A DNA stretch of 64,000 nt from Streptomyces actinomycinicus (GTDB lineage: Bacteria; Actinomycetota; Actinomycetes; Streptomycetales; Streptomycetaceae), in NCBI RefSeq assembly GCF_016741775.1, contig NZ_JAERRK010000012.1, positions 62,001-126,000 of the forward strand, given 5' to 3'. The position numbers were made by a program, and so were the translations under genes. How positions within the stretch are numbered: the stretch's first letter is position 1; each line of letters begins with the position of its first letter. Shown here piece by piece: positions 36,470 through 49,989 of this stretch. A model generated the notes under the pieces. The model saw nothing but the letters and a program-made list of their open reading frames with translations, made no database searches and was not told the DNA's origin.

Positions 36470-37854
36470 GGCCGCCCCTCGCTCTCCTGGTGCCCGGCGT
36501 TCCCGGCCCCGACCAGGGAACTCCGCCCCCTGGACCCCCGGCCCTCCGCCCACCCCTCACCCGACTCGCCGGGTCGAGCGGTGGCGGCCGGGAGCGGGGC
36601 CGGCTCGGCCGGCTGCGGGGCTGGGGGTTGGAGGGGTGGTTGGAGGGCGGGTGGTTCGGTGGGGTGAGGGGTGGCGGCGGGCGGGAGCGGGGCCGGTTCG
36701 GCCGGCTCGGGAACCGGGGGGTGGAGTGCGGGTGGTTCGGCCGGCTGGGGGGTGCTGGTGTCGGGGTGGGCGGGGGGCGGGGGCAGGGCCGTTTCCGTCG
36801 TTCGGAGCAGTTCCCGCAGCGGATCCGGCATCGCCACGTCCGCCCCCCACTTCCCGCCCTCCTCCGGCACGAGCAGTTCCGCGACGTCCAGGACGTGGTG
36901 GCCCGCCATGGACGGCAGGCAACGCCCCCGGGCCGGTCCGATCGCCGCCGCCCAGGACGCGGGGATCGCGGAGATGCCCTGGGACGCTCCGGACAGTGCA
37001 CCGGCCACCGCCGCCGTCGTGTCGGCGTCACGGCCCATGTTGACGGCCGTCAGGACCGCTTCCCGGAAGTCGCCGTCGGCCGCCGCGTACGCGCCGAACG
37101 CGAGGGCGACGGCTTCCGGCGCGAGGTCGGTCCAGGGATAGCCGCCGATGACGACCGCGCGGCGGACCGCACGTTCGCCGTGGTGGGCCGCGGCCACCGC
37201 GCGCCGCAGGGAGCGGGCCGTCCAGGAGTCCTCCGGGACCACCGCGAGGGCGGCGGCGATCACCACCGGCACCGGCGCGCCCGTCATCGCCGCGGCCACG
37301 CCCGCCGCGACCGCCTGGCCGCCGTAGATGCCCTCGCCCTCGTGGCTGACCGAGCCGTCGACGGCGACCAGGCGGGCCGCCTCGGCGGGGCGCCCGGCGG
37401 CGAAGACCCCGAAGGGCGCCGCCCGCATCGCCAGCCCGTCGCTCCAGGCGTGCCGGTGCTGGGCCGAGATGGGCGCCGCGAGACCCCGGCGGAGGTTCTC
37501 CAGGGTGCCGCGTTCACTGAAACCGGCGCCCCGGAAGGGGCCCTCGGCCCGGTCGGCGATCCACTTGTGCCAGGCTGCCTCCACCTGCGCCGGGGTGAGC
37601 GCCGAGCCGTGCCGGGCGAGCAGCAGACCGGAGAAGATCGCGTACTCGGTGTCGTCCGTGCCGCAGGGCCGCTCGGCCACGTACCCGGTGATCCGCCCCC
37701 AGCGGGCCCGGATCTCGGAGGGTTTGAGGTTCTCCGCCGGTGCCCCCAGCGCGTCGCCGACGGCCAGGCCGAGCAGCGCACCCCGGGCCCGCTCGCGGAG
37801 GCCTGGGGCGTCCCCGGGTGCCGGGACCGGGGGAGTGCAGGCGATCGATGCCAT
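36466..37854 (-). CDS. ADP-ribosylglycohydrolase family protein with Pro-rich tail (copy B)
   Basis: 462 aa. Canonical ARH: GDALGAPAEN (Asp34, Glu41), GTDDTEYA (Thr66-Asp68), NMGRDADTTAAVAGAL (Asp276, Asp278, Thr279). After about residue 345 comes a disordered tail with repeated PAEPAPLP and TPHPTEPPAL. First gene of the minus-strand set: AAGGAGG lies 8 nt before ATG 37854. The longer frame starting at 37947 has no support. The gene has a repeat-rich 3' third. Confidence 0.9.
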   Translation of the reverse strand: MASIACTPPVPAPGDAPGLRERARGALLGLAVGDALGAPAENLKPSEIRARWGRITGYVAERPCGTDDTEYAIFSGLLLARHGSALTPAQVEAAWHKWIADRAEGPFRGAGFSERGTLENLRRGLAAPISAQHRHAWSDGLAMRAAPFGVFAAGRPAEAARLVAVDGSVSHEGEGIYGGQAVAAGVAAAMTGAPVPVVIAAALAVVPEDSWTARSLRRAVAAAHHGERAVRRAVVIGGYPWTDLAPEAVALAFGAYAAADGDFREAVLTAVNMGRDADTTAAVAGALSGASQGISAIPASWAAAIGPARGRCLPSMAGHHVLDVAELLVPEEGGKWGADVAMPDPLRELLRTTETALPPPPAHPDTSTPQPAEPPALHPPVPEPAEPAPLPPAATPHPTEPPALQPPLQPPAPQPAEPAPLPAATARPGESGEGWAEGRGSRGRSSLVGAGNAGHQESEGRP

Positions 37855-38002
37855 GGGCGGGCCTCCTTCGCGCGGGCCGCTCGGGACCCCTTTGCGGATG
37901 TGTCCCACGGGAGGTGCGCGCGCGTACGCGGCGCGGGCCGGTGTCACCCGCTCGGCATCTGAGCCAGCATTCGCACATGTGAGCTTCTACTGGCAAAGGT
38001 GC

Positions 38003-38017
38003 AGGTTAGCCCAGCCT
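38003..38017. promoter_or_regulatory. Possible iron box (DmdR/IdeR type) before the VIT gene
   Basis: AGGTTAGCCCAGCCT matches the core of the consensus TTAGGTTAGGCTAACCTAA at 12 of 15 positions. Two TTAGCTT copies follow at 38087-38093 and 38098-38104. All lie in the divergent gap 37855-38119 between the ARH operon and the metal transporter. Confidence 0.4.
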
Positions 38018-38119
38018 TTCCTTGCTGGCGGGACGGGAATTATCGGCGTAGATTCTGCACTGTCGAAAAGTAGAACGGATCCAAAGTTAGCTTTGGCTTA
38101 GCTTCCCTGGGGGGCCCGC

Positions 38120-38851
38120 ATGGCCATCATCGAGACCGAGGCCGCGCTGCACGAGGCGCACCGCGACAACCACACCCACCGGGACGTGAACGGCGGCTGG
38201 CTGCGGCCCGCCGTCTTCGGCGCGATGGACGGACTGGTCTCCAACCTCGCCCTGATGACGGGCGTGGCCGGCGGAGCGGTGAGCCAGCACACCATTGTCA
38301 TCACCGGGCTCGCGGGCCTCGCCGCCGGTGCCTTCTCCATGGCGGCCGGCGAGTACACCTCCGTCGCCTCGCAGCGCGAACTCGTCGAGGCCGAGCTGGA
38401 CGTCGAGCGCCGTGAGCTGCGCAGACATCCCCAGGACGAGGAGAACGAGCTGGCCGCGCTGTACGTGGCGCGCGGGGTCGAGCCGGAGCTGGCCCGCGAG
38501 GTCGCCCGGCAGCTGTCCAGGGATCCCGAGCAGGCCCTGGAGATACACGCCCGCGAAGAGCTGGGCATCGACCCCGGAGACCTGCCGTCGCCGCTGGTCG
38601 CCGCCGTGTCGTCCTTCGGGTCGTTCGCACTCGGCGCGCTGCTTCCCGTCCTGCCGTACCTGCTCGGCGCGACCGCGCTGTGGCCCGCGGTGCTTCTCGC
38701 CCTCGCCGGACTCTTCGGATGCGGTGCCGTCGTGGCCAAGGTGACCGCACGCAGCTGGTGGTACAGCGGTCTCCGTCAGCTCGCGCTGGGCGGTGCGGCG
38801 GCCGGTGTGACGTACGCCCTGGGCAGCCTGTTCGGAACGGCCGTAGGATAG
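38120..38851 (+). CDS. VIT1/CCC1-family iron or manganese transporter
   Basis: 243 aa. Starts HRDVNGGWLRPAVFGAMDGLVSNLALMTGVAG, typical of VIT proteins. Five hydrophobic segments; the cytoplasmic region (about 85-150) is rich in Glu and contains the metal-binding ELVEAELDVERRELRRHPQDEENELAALY. In plants and yeast VIT moves Fe2+ or Mn2+ out of the cytosol; here efflux is inferred. A possible iron box lies about 100 bp upstream. Confidence 0.92.
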   Translation: MAIIETEAALHEAHRDNHTHRDVNGGWLRPAVFGAMDGLVSNLALMTGVAGGAVSQHTIVITGLAGLAAGAFSMAAGEYTSVASQRELVEAELDVERRELRRHPQDEENELAALYVARGVEPELAREVARQLSRDPEQALEIHAREELGIDPGDLPSPLVAAVSSFGSFALGALLPVLPYLLGATALWPAVLLALAGLFGCGAVVAKVTARSWWYSGLRQLALGGAAAGVTYALGSLFGTAVG

Positions 38852-39369
38852 CCCGACTGGTACCTATGCGATGGGCCGCATAAGTAGCCGTTACTCGCTG
38901 GTTTCGAGTGCGTGACCACCGGGCATGAGCCGTAAGCGCTGTGGGCAACGACGCCCGCCGCACCCCTGCGGGGTGGGCGATGACGCTCTCCCCGGCCCCC
39001 CGGGCCGACGGACACCGATCCGACCGATCTTGTCCGCCACGCCCCCCAGAACGTTGGCCGCCACCGCGTGGCACCCGCCGTCACCGCACGGCACCCCCTG
39101 CCGTCACCCGCACGGCGCCGCCGCAACCACGCGGCATCGCCGCACCCGTACGGCGCCGCCGCACCCGTACGGTGCCGCCGTCGTCGCACGGCACCCGCCG
39201 CGTTCGCGCGGCGCTCCGTCGCCACCGCGGCGTCCGCATGATGGAACGGAGTATCCGGTTCCCGGGGATCGCCCCATCATGTAATCTGCACGAAATTTTG
39301 ATCTCCGCAGAGGGCCAACGTCGTCCCTCGGCACCTGCCACATGCCACATGACGACGACGGGAGAGCCG
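38852..39369. other. 518-bp gap before gltB
   Basis: No convincing gene. 38900-39060 is unremarkable GC-rich DNA. About 39060-39240 is a degenerate repeat of 17-20 bp. A shift to AT-rich DNA at 39275-39305 contains TAATCT (39282-39287), the most likely -10 for gltB. The open plus frame from 38941 is not coding in the first 430 bp. Confidence 0.6.
39063..39238. repeat. Degenerate 17-20 bp repeat before gltB
   Basis: About eight units of the type CCGCCGCACCCGTACGGCG, best kept at 39130-39175, then decaying in both directions. Each unit can form a small hairpin, because CCGTACGG is self-complementary. Confidence 0.7.
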
Positions 39370-43954
<4,585 letters not shown>

Positions 43955-43962
<8 letters not shown>

Positions 43963-45418
43963 CCCGAAGGGCTTCCTGAACCACGGCCGTGAGGTCGCCA
44001 AGACCCGTCCCGTCGGTGAGCGCGTCAAGGACTGGAACGAGGTCTACGTCCCCGGCTCGCTGCTGCCGATCATCAGCAAGCAGGCCAGCCGGTGCATGGA
44101 CTGCGGCATCCCGTTCTGCCACAACGGCTGTCCGCTGGGGAACCTGATCCCCGAGTGGAACGACTACGCCTACCGCGAGGACTGGGCCGCGGCCCAGGAG
44201 CGGCTGCACGCGACCAACAACTTCCCGGAGTTCACCGGCCGCCTCTGCCCGGCTCCCTGTGAGTCGGCGTGTGTGCTGGGCATCAACCAGCAGCCGGTCA
44301 CCATCAAGAACGTCGAGGTCTCGATCATCGACAAGGCGTGGGAGACCGGGGACGTGGCCCCGCAGATCCCCGAGCGCCTGTCCGGCAAGACGGTCGCGGT
44401 CATCGGCTCCGGCCCGGCGGGTCTCGCCGCCGCCCAGCAGCTGACCCGGGCCGGCCACACGGTCGCCGTCTACGAGCGCGCGGACCGCATCGGAGGCCTC
44501 CTCCGCTACGGCATCCCCGAGTTCAAGATGGAGAAGCGGCACATCAACCGCCGTATCGAGCAGATGCGCGCGGAGGGCACCCGCTTCCGCACCGGTGTCG
44601 AGGTCGGCCGGGACATCAACGCCCGCGACCTGAAGAAGCGGTACGACGCCATCGTGATCGCCGCCGGTGCCACGACGGCCCGCGACCTGCCGGTGCCGGG
44701 CCGCGAGCTGAAGGGCATCCACCAGGCGATGGAGTACCTGCCGCTGGCCAACAAGGTCCAGGAGGGCGACTACGTCACCACTCCGATCTCGGCCGAGGGC
44801 AAGCACGTCGTCGTCATCGGCGGCGGTGACACCGGCGCGGACTGCGTGGGCACCGCCCACCGCCAGGGCGCGGCCTCCGTCACCCAGCTGGAGATCATGC
44901 CCCGCCCGAACGACGAGCGGCACGCGACGAACCAGCCCTGGCCGACCTTCCCGCTCCTCTACAAGGTCACCTCGGCCCACGAGGAGGGCGGCGAGCGGAT
45001 CTACTCCGCCTCGACCACCCACTTCGAGGGCGACGAGGACGGCAACGTGCAGTGGCTGCACCTGGCCGAGGTGGAGTTCGTCGACGGCAAGCTGACCTCG
45101 AAGCCGGGCACCGAGCGCAAGATCCCGGCCCAGCTGGTGACCCTGGCCATGGGCTTCACCGGCACCGACCGGGAGAACGGCCTGGTGGAGCAGTTTGGTC
45201 TAGACCTCGACGAGCGCGGTAACATCGCCCGCGACGCCGACTTCCAGACCAACGTGCCGGGTGTGTTCGTCGCCGGTGACGCCGGCCGCGGCCAGTCCCT
45301 CATCGTCTGGGCGATCGCGGAGGGCCGCTCGGCCGCCCGCGGGGTCGACCGCCACCTGATCGGAGCCAGCGACCTGCCGGCCCCGATCCGCCCGACGGAC
45401 CGCGCCCTGGCGGTCTGA
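43955..45418 (+). CDS. gltD: Glutamate synthase, small subunit
   Basis: 487 aa. NADPH-dependent flavoprotein that feeds electrons to GltB. N-terminal Fe-S cluster cysteines in [17 protein letters not shown] and [15 protein letters not shown]-binding [15 protein letters not shown] near residue 150; NADPH-binding [13 protein letters not shown] near 290; and [22 protein letters not shown] at the C-terminus. Starts inside the last 8 nt of gltB. Confidence 0.97.
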
Positions 45419-45481
45419 CGCGCACACCGGGGACCTGGGGTCCCCCGACAGACGTCCCGTACAAAGGCGTGCGGAACACTG

Positions 45482-45529
45482 ACGACGCCTGCCCGCCTGT
45501 CCCCGACCGGACGCCTGGGCAGGCGTCGT
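45482..45529 (+). terminator. Terminator of gltBD
   Basis: Perfect 13-bp arms ACGACGCCTGCCC (45482-45494) and GGGCAGGCGTCGT (45517-45529), 22-nt loop that itself contains another GACGCCTG-type copy. Confidence 0.8.
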
Positions 45530-45569
45530 TGCATGTACGCTCGGGCGCCTGAACAGCCAAGGGGGGACC

Positions 45570-46295
45570 ATGGCCGCCATCAGCCTGCACAAGGTGGAGG
45601 AGACCGCACCCGCGCTCGTCGGCGCCTACCGGGCGGCGGGCGTGTCACTGCGCAAACGCGGCCTGGACGACCTCCGTGCCGCCGTCTACCTCGTCGTCGA
45701 CCACTCGGGCTCCATGAAGCCGTACTACAAGGACGGCAGCGTGCAGGCGCTCGCCGACCGGGTGCTGGGCCTGTCGGCACACCTGGACGACGACGGCCGC
45801 GTGCCCGTGGTGTTCTTCTCCACCGACGTCGACGCGGTCACCGACATCGCCCTCGACGGCCACCAGGGCCGTATCGAGCGGATCGCGGCCGGGCTCGGGC
45901 ACATGGGCAGGACCAGCTACCACCTGGCCATGGACGCCGTCATCGACCACTACCTGGACAGCGGCGCCACCGCCCCCGCCCTCGTCGTCTTCCAGACCGA
46001 CGGCGGCCCGATCAACAAGCTCGCCGCCGAGCGCTACCTGTGCAAGGCCGCGAAGCTCCCGCTGTTCTGGCAATTCGTCGGCTTCGGCGACCCGGGCAGC
46101 CGGCAGTTCGAGTTCCTGCGGAAGCTGGACGAACTGGCGGTACCCGGCAAGCGGGCCGTGGACAACGCCGGCTTCTTCCACGCTGGCCAGGACCCCCGGC
46201 AGGTGACCGACGCCGAGCTGTACGACCGTCTCGTCGGCGAGTTCCCGAGGTGGCTGTCGGCCGCACGAGCGGCGGGCGTGGTACGGCCCGGCTGA
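45570..46295 (+). CDS. von Willebrand factor A domain protein
   Basis: 241 aa. Single vWA domain with MIDAS motif DHSGSM near residue 44-49, threonine/Ser in GRTSYHLAM and Asp in FQTDGGP. It resembles the TerF-like vWA proteins of tellurite/stress gene sets, but no ter gene is adjacent. ATG 45570 is preceded by GGGGGG-type ribosome site. Cytosolic; partner unknown. Confidence 0.85.
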   Translation: MAAISLHKVEETAPALVGAYRAAGVSLRKRGLDDLRAAVYLVVDHSGSMKPYYKDGSVQALADRVLGLSAHLDDDGRVPVVFFSTDVDAVTDIALDGHQGRIERIAAGLGHMGRTSYHLAMDAVIDHYLDSGATAPALVVFQTDGGPINKLAAERYLCKAAKLPLFWQFVGFGDPGSRQFEFLRKLDELAVPGKRAVDNAGFFHAGQDPRQVTDAELYDRLVGEFPRWLSAARAAGVVRPG

Positions 46296-46339
46296 GCCAC
46301 CGTCCGGCACCGGGCGCGGTGCGCCGGCCGGGCCGTCTC

Positions 46340-47293
46340 CTAGAGCCCTTCCGCCAGTACCAGGTCCCGGCACTCCTCCGGCGTCCCCCAGGCCGAGCGC
46401 AGCGCCCGTGCCTTGGTCAGCCACAGGGACAGGTCGTACTCCGCCGTGTAGCCGATGGCTCCGTGCAGGTGCAGCGCCGTGCGGGCCGTGGAGTACGCCG
46501 CCTCGCAGGCCGTGAGTTCGGCCGCGGCCACCTCCGCGGGGCGCAGCGAGACCGCCGCGCCGAAGAGGAGGGGGCGGGCGAACTCCAGGGCCGTCTTCGC
46601 GTCGGCCAGACGGTGTTTGACGGCCTGGAAGGAGCCGACGCAGACCCCGAACTGGGTGCGCTGCCTCACATGGGCCACGGTCCGGTCGAGCAGGGCGAGT
46701 CCGACCCCGAGGGCCTGGGCGGCGGTGGCCAGCCGGATCCAGGTGAGCGCCTCGGCGTACGGCGGGCGGGGGGTGAGGAGTTCGCCGCCCGGGGCGAGCC
46801 GGGCCAGCCGGCGGGCCGGGTCAAGGGACCGGCGCACCGGGCCGGCGGCCGCCGTGGACAGGTACAGGCCCTCGGGCGCAGGGGCCAGACGCACGGAGGC
46901 CGCGTCGCCGTCGACGGCGTGACCGCAGGGCGCGGCCACGGTCGCCAGGTCCTTTCCCGCCGCCAGCGCGGGCAGGAAGCGTTCGGCGAGCGGGGGTTCG
47001 CCGAGGAGCACGGCCGCTCCGACGGTCTCCGCGAGCGGCCCCGGCACCGCGTGCCGGCCCAGTTCCACGAACGCCACCGCCAGTTCCACCGGGTGCGGCC
47101 CCAGCCCGCCGTACTCCTCGGGCACCGCGAGACCGAAGACGCCCGCCTCGGCGATCCGCGCCCACAGCGCCCGCCCGCCCGCGTGCTCGCCCCGGCCCCA
47201 GTCCCGGATCACCGCCGGAGTGCCCGCGGCGGTCAGCATCGCACGCAGCGACTCCGCGAAGGAACGCTGCTCGGCGTCGAGGAGGAAGCGCAT
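46340..47293 (-). CDS. Acyl-CoA dehydrogenase, short subunit (FadE33-like)
   Basis: 317 aa, shorter than a usual acyl-CoA dehydrogenase and lacking the C-terminal YEGT motif. Seen: FGLAVPEEYGGLGPHPVELAV, RTQFGVCVGSFQAVKHRLADAK, and ALHLHGAIGYTAEYDLSLWL. This size and form match the partner subunits of the alpha2-beta2 steroid dehydrogenases. ATG overlaps the stop of the next gene by one base, so the two subunits are coupled. Confidence 0.85.
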   Translation of the reverse strand: MRFLLDAEQRSFAESLRAMLTAAGTPAVIRDWGRGEHAGGRALWARIAEAGVFGLAVPEEYGGLGPHPVELAVAFVELGRHAVPGPLAETVGAAVLLGEPPLAERFLPALAAGKDLATVAAPCGHAVDGDAASVRLAPAPEGLYLSTAAAGPVRRSLDPARRLARLAPGGELLTPRPPYAEALTWIRLATAAQALGVGLALLDRTVAHVRQRTQFGVCVGSFQAVKHRLADAKTALEFARPLLFGAAVSLRPAEVAAAELTACEAAYSTARTALHLHGAIGYTAEYDLSLWLTKARALRSAWGTPEECRDLVLAEGL

Positions 47294-48432
47294 CAGCGGC
47301 GTCCCTTCGGCAGGCCGAGCAGCCGCTCGGCGACGATGTCCCGCTGGATCTCGTTCGTGCCCGCGTAGATCGGTCCGGCCAGGGAGAAGACGTACCCCTC
47401 GGACCAGGCGCCGTCGGCCAGTTCGCCCTCCGCGCCGAGCAGGTCGAGCGCCGTCTCGTGCAGGGCGAGGTCCAGCTCGGACCAGAACACCTTGTTCATG
47501 CTGGACTCCGGGCCGAGCCGGGCGCCGTCCAGGACCCGGGAAGCGGCGGAGTACGTGAACAGCTGGTAGGCCCGGGCCGCGATCAGGGCGTCGGCCACCC
47601 GGGCGCGGGCGTGCTCCGGGGACCCCTGCGCCCGCCACAGATCCCGCAGCCGGGCGGCGGAGGCGAGGAAGCGGCCCGGCGAGCGCAGGGTGAGCCCGCG
47701 CTCGTTGCCCGCGGCGGACATCGCGATCCGCCAGCCGTCGCCGGGCGCGCCGATCACGTCCTCGTCCGGCACGAACACGTCGTCCAGGAACAGTTCCGCG
47801 AAGGCCGGCCTGCCGTCCAGCCGGCCGATCGGGCGGACGGTGACGCCCGGGGCCCGCAGGTCGAACATCAGGTACGTCAGGCCCTGGTGCGGCTCGGCCG
47901 CCGCCGGGTCGCTGCGGAACAGGCCGAAGGCCCGGTCCGCGAAGGCCGCCCGCGACGACCAGGTCTTCTGCCCGCGCAGCCGCCAGCCGCCGTCCGCGCG
48001 GACCGCCCGGGAGGTGAGCGCGGCCAGGTCCGAGCCGGCCTCCGGCTCCGACCAGGCCTGCGCCCAGACCACCTCGCCCGTGGCCATCGGCGGCAGCACG
48101 CGTGCGCGTTGCTCCTCCGTGCCGTGCTCGAAGAGCGTCGGCGCCAGCAGGCTGACGCCGTTCTGCCCGACCCGGCCCGGCGCGCCCGCCGCCCAGTACT
48201 CCTCCTCGAACACCAGCCACCTCGGCAGCCCGGCGTCCCGCCCCCCGAACCGCTCCGGCCACGACACCACCGACCAGCGGTCCGCCGCCAGTTCGGCCTC
48301 CCACGAGCGGTGCGCGGCGAAGCCCTCCTCCGTCTCCAGGGACGGCAGCGGCGTGCGCGGGACGTGCGCCCGCAGCCAGGCCCGGGCCTCGGCGCGGAAC
48401 TCCTCGTCGGCCGGTGAGTGGGTCAGGTCCAC
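47293..48432 (-). CDS. Acyl-CoA dehydrogenase, long subunit (FadE30/31-like)
   Basis: 379 aa. FAD-binding blocks WAQAWSEPEAGSDLAALTSRA, GQKTWSS, RPIGRLDGRPAFAELFLDDVFVP, and the end PIYAGTNEIQRDIVAERLLGLP. The usual catalytic Glu of YEGT is Ala in YAGT, which is odd for a homotetrameric enzyme and consistent with a heteromer. GTG 48432. Divergent from the reductase gene, with a candidate regulator site between. Confidence 0.87.
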   Translation of the reverse strand: MDLTHSPADEEFRAEARAWLRAHVPRTPLPSLETEEGFAAHRSWEAELAADRWSVVSWPERFGGRDAGLPRWLVFEEEYWAAGAPGRVGQNGVSLLAPTLFEHGTEEQRARVLPPMATGEVVWAQAWSEPEAGSDLAALTSRAVRADGGWRLRGQKTWSSRAAFADRAFGLFRSDPAAAEPHQGLTYLMFDLRAPGVTVRPIGRLDGRPAFAELFLDDVFVPDEDVIGAPGDGWRIAMSAAGNERGLTLRSPGRFLASAARLRDLWRAQGSPEHARARVADALIAARAYQLFTYSAASRVLDGARLGPESSMNKVFWSELDLALHETALDLLGAEGELADGAWSEGYVFSLAGPIYAGTNEIQRDIVAERLLGLPKGRR

Positions 48433-48458
48433 GGGCGCCGCCTTCCTTCCGCACCTTC

Positions 48459-48478
48459 CCTAACAAGTGTTTGGTAGG
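48459..48478. promoter_or_regulatory. KstR2-like operator, site 1
   Basis: CCTAACAAGTGTTTGGTAGG, a 20-bp pseudo-palindrome. Its middle (AACAAGTGTTTGGT) agrees with the mycobacterial KstR2 motif AnCAAGnnCTTGnT at all but one fixed position. It lies between divergent dehydrogenase and reductase genes, 14 nt before the ATG at 48492. Confidence 0.65.
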
Positions 48479-48491
48479 TTAGCGTGGGCCT

Positions 48492-49277
48492 ATGACAGGC
48501 GTCGAGAGCCCGGCCTACGTCCCCGGGCACGGACTGCTCCGGGGCCGCACCGCCGTCATCACCGCGGCGGCCGGCGCCGGCATCGGCGGGGCCACCGCGC
48601 GCCGCTTCCTGGAGGAGGGCGCGCGGGTGCTGATCAGCGACGCCCACACGCGCCGGCTGAAGCAGCACGAGACCGAACTGACCCGGGAGTTCCCGGGCGC
48701 GGTCACGGCGATACCGTGCGACGTCACCGACGAGACACAGGTGCAGGCGCTGTTCGACGCCGCCGTGGCCGCCCACGGCCGGCTGGACGTCATCGTCAAC
48801 AACGCCGGGCTAGGGGGGACTTCCGCACTGGTCGACATGACCGACGAACAGTGGTCCCGGGTCCTGGACGTCACCCTGAACGGCACCTTCCGGTGCACCC
48901 GCGCCGCCCTGCGCGCCCTGCGCGGGACCGGCGGCGGGGTGATCGTCAACAACGCCTCCGTCATCGGCTGGCGCGCCCAGGCCGGCCAGGCCCACTACGC
49001 CGCCGCCAAGGCCGGCGTGATGGCGCTGACCCGGTGCGCGGCGATCGAGGCCGCCGCGTACGGCGTACGGGTCAACGCGGTCGCCCCCAGCCTCGCCATG
49101 CATCCGCACCTGGCGAAGGTCACCTCCGCCGAACTGCTCGCCGAACTGACCGGACGGGAGGCCTACGGACGGTACGCGGAGCCCTGGGAGGTCGCCAACG
49201 TGATCGTCTTCCTGGCCTCCGGCTACTCCTCCTACATGACCGGCGAGGTCGTCGCCGTCAGCAGCCAGCACGCCTGA
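48492..49277 (+). CDS. SDR-family reductase, IpdF-like
   Basis: 261 aa, a length like mycobacterial IpdF (Rv3559c, about 262). Rossmann motif TAAAGAGIGGATA, NNAG, catalytic Tyr-x3-Lys in YAAAKAG, and Ser in NNASVIG. In HIP degradation IpdF oxidises/reduces a hydroxy group on the ring C/D CoA ester. Identity is from family and context. 26 bp before tetR. Confidence 0.8.
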   Translation: MTGVESPAYVPGHGLLRGRTAVITAAAGAGIGGATARRFLEEGARVLISDAHTRRLKQHETELTREFPGAVTAIPCDVTDETQVQALFDAAVAAHGRLDVIVNNAGLGGTSALVDMTDEQWSRVLDVTLNGTFRCTRAALRALRGTGGGVIVNNASVIGWRAQAGQAHYAAAKAGVMALTRCAAIEAAAYGVRVNAVAPSLAMHPHLAKVTSAELLAELTGREAYGRYAEPWEVANVIVFLASGYSSYMTGEVVAVSSQHA

Positions 49278-49303
49278 CGAGCGGAGCAGACCACAATGGG
49301 TGC

Positions 49304-49960
49304 GTGCCGACCAAGAAGAAGCCCCAGGTGACCGCGGCTGCGGCCCGGCGCGGCGAACTCCTCCACACCGCTGCCGAGGTGTTCGCCGAGCACGGCTACA
49401 ACGCCACCACCGTCCGCAGGATCGCCGACCACGCCGGGATGCTCGCGGGCAGCCTCTACTACCACTTCGACTCCAAGGAGTCGATGCTCGAGGAGATCCT
49501 GCGGACCTTCCTCGACGAACTGTGGGACGGCTACGACACCGTCCTCGCCTCCGGACTCGGTCCCCGCGAGACGCTGGAGGCCCTGGTCACCGAGTCCTTC
49601 CGGGAGATCGACCGGCACCGCGCCGCCGTCGCCATCTACCAGAAGGAGAGCAGGCAACTCGCCGCCCAGGACCGGTTCGCGTTCCTCGCCGAGTCCCAGC
49701 GCCGGTTCGAGAAGGCCTGGCTCAGCACCCTGGAACGCGGGGTCGCCGAGGACGTCTTGCGCGCGGACCTGGACGTCCGGCTCACCTACCGGTTCGTCCG
49801 GGACACCGTGTGGGTCGCCGCCTCCTGGTACCGGCCCGGCGGCCGGCACACCCCCGAGGAGATCGCCCGCCAGTACCTGTCGATGGTGCTGGACGGGATC
49901 GCCGTGCGCGACGAGCGGCACGGCCGAGCCGAACAGAGCGGACCGGAAGAGCACCGATAA
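49304..49960 (+). CDS. TetR-family repressor, KstR2-like
   Basis: 218 aa. N-terminal HTH (RRGELLHTAAEVFAEHGYNATTVRRIADHAGMLAGSLYYHFDSKESML), C-terminal ligand domain. GTG 49304 is 6 nt after CACAAT (49292-49297), probable leaderless transcript. Gene neighbourhood is that of KstR2, which senses HIP-CoA in mycobacteria. The two matching palindromes in this island are the expected targets. Confidence 0.82.
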   Translation: MPTKKKPQVTAAAARRGELLHTAAEVFAEHGYNATTVRRIADHAGMLAGSLYYHFDSKESMLEEILRTFLDELWDGYDTVLASGLGPRETLEALVTESFREIDRHRAAVAIYQKESRQLAAQDRFAFLAESQRRFEKAWLSTLERGVAEDVLRADLDVRLTYRFVRDTVWVAASWYRPGGRHTPEEIARQYLSMVLDGIAVRDERHGRAEQSGPEEHR

Positions 49961-49989
49961 CACCCCCCTTCTCCGTCGAGGGAGTCGCC

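Noticed and set aside
32791-37854. A DarTG-like toxin-antitoxin system
   Set aside because: There are only hydrolase folds; no DarT, ART or macrodomain gene is present in the window.
38941-39369. Extending gltB upstream by 143 codons
   Set aside because: The stretch is repeat DNA with no start context; the catalytic Cys would then lie about 180 residues in, unlike any GltB.
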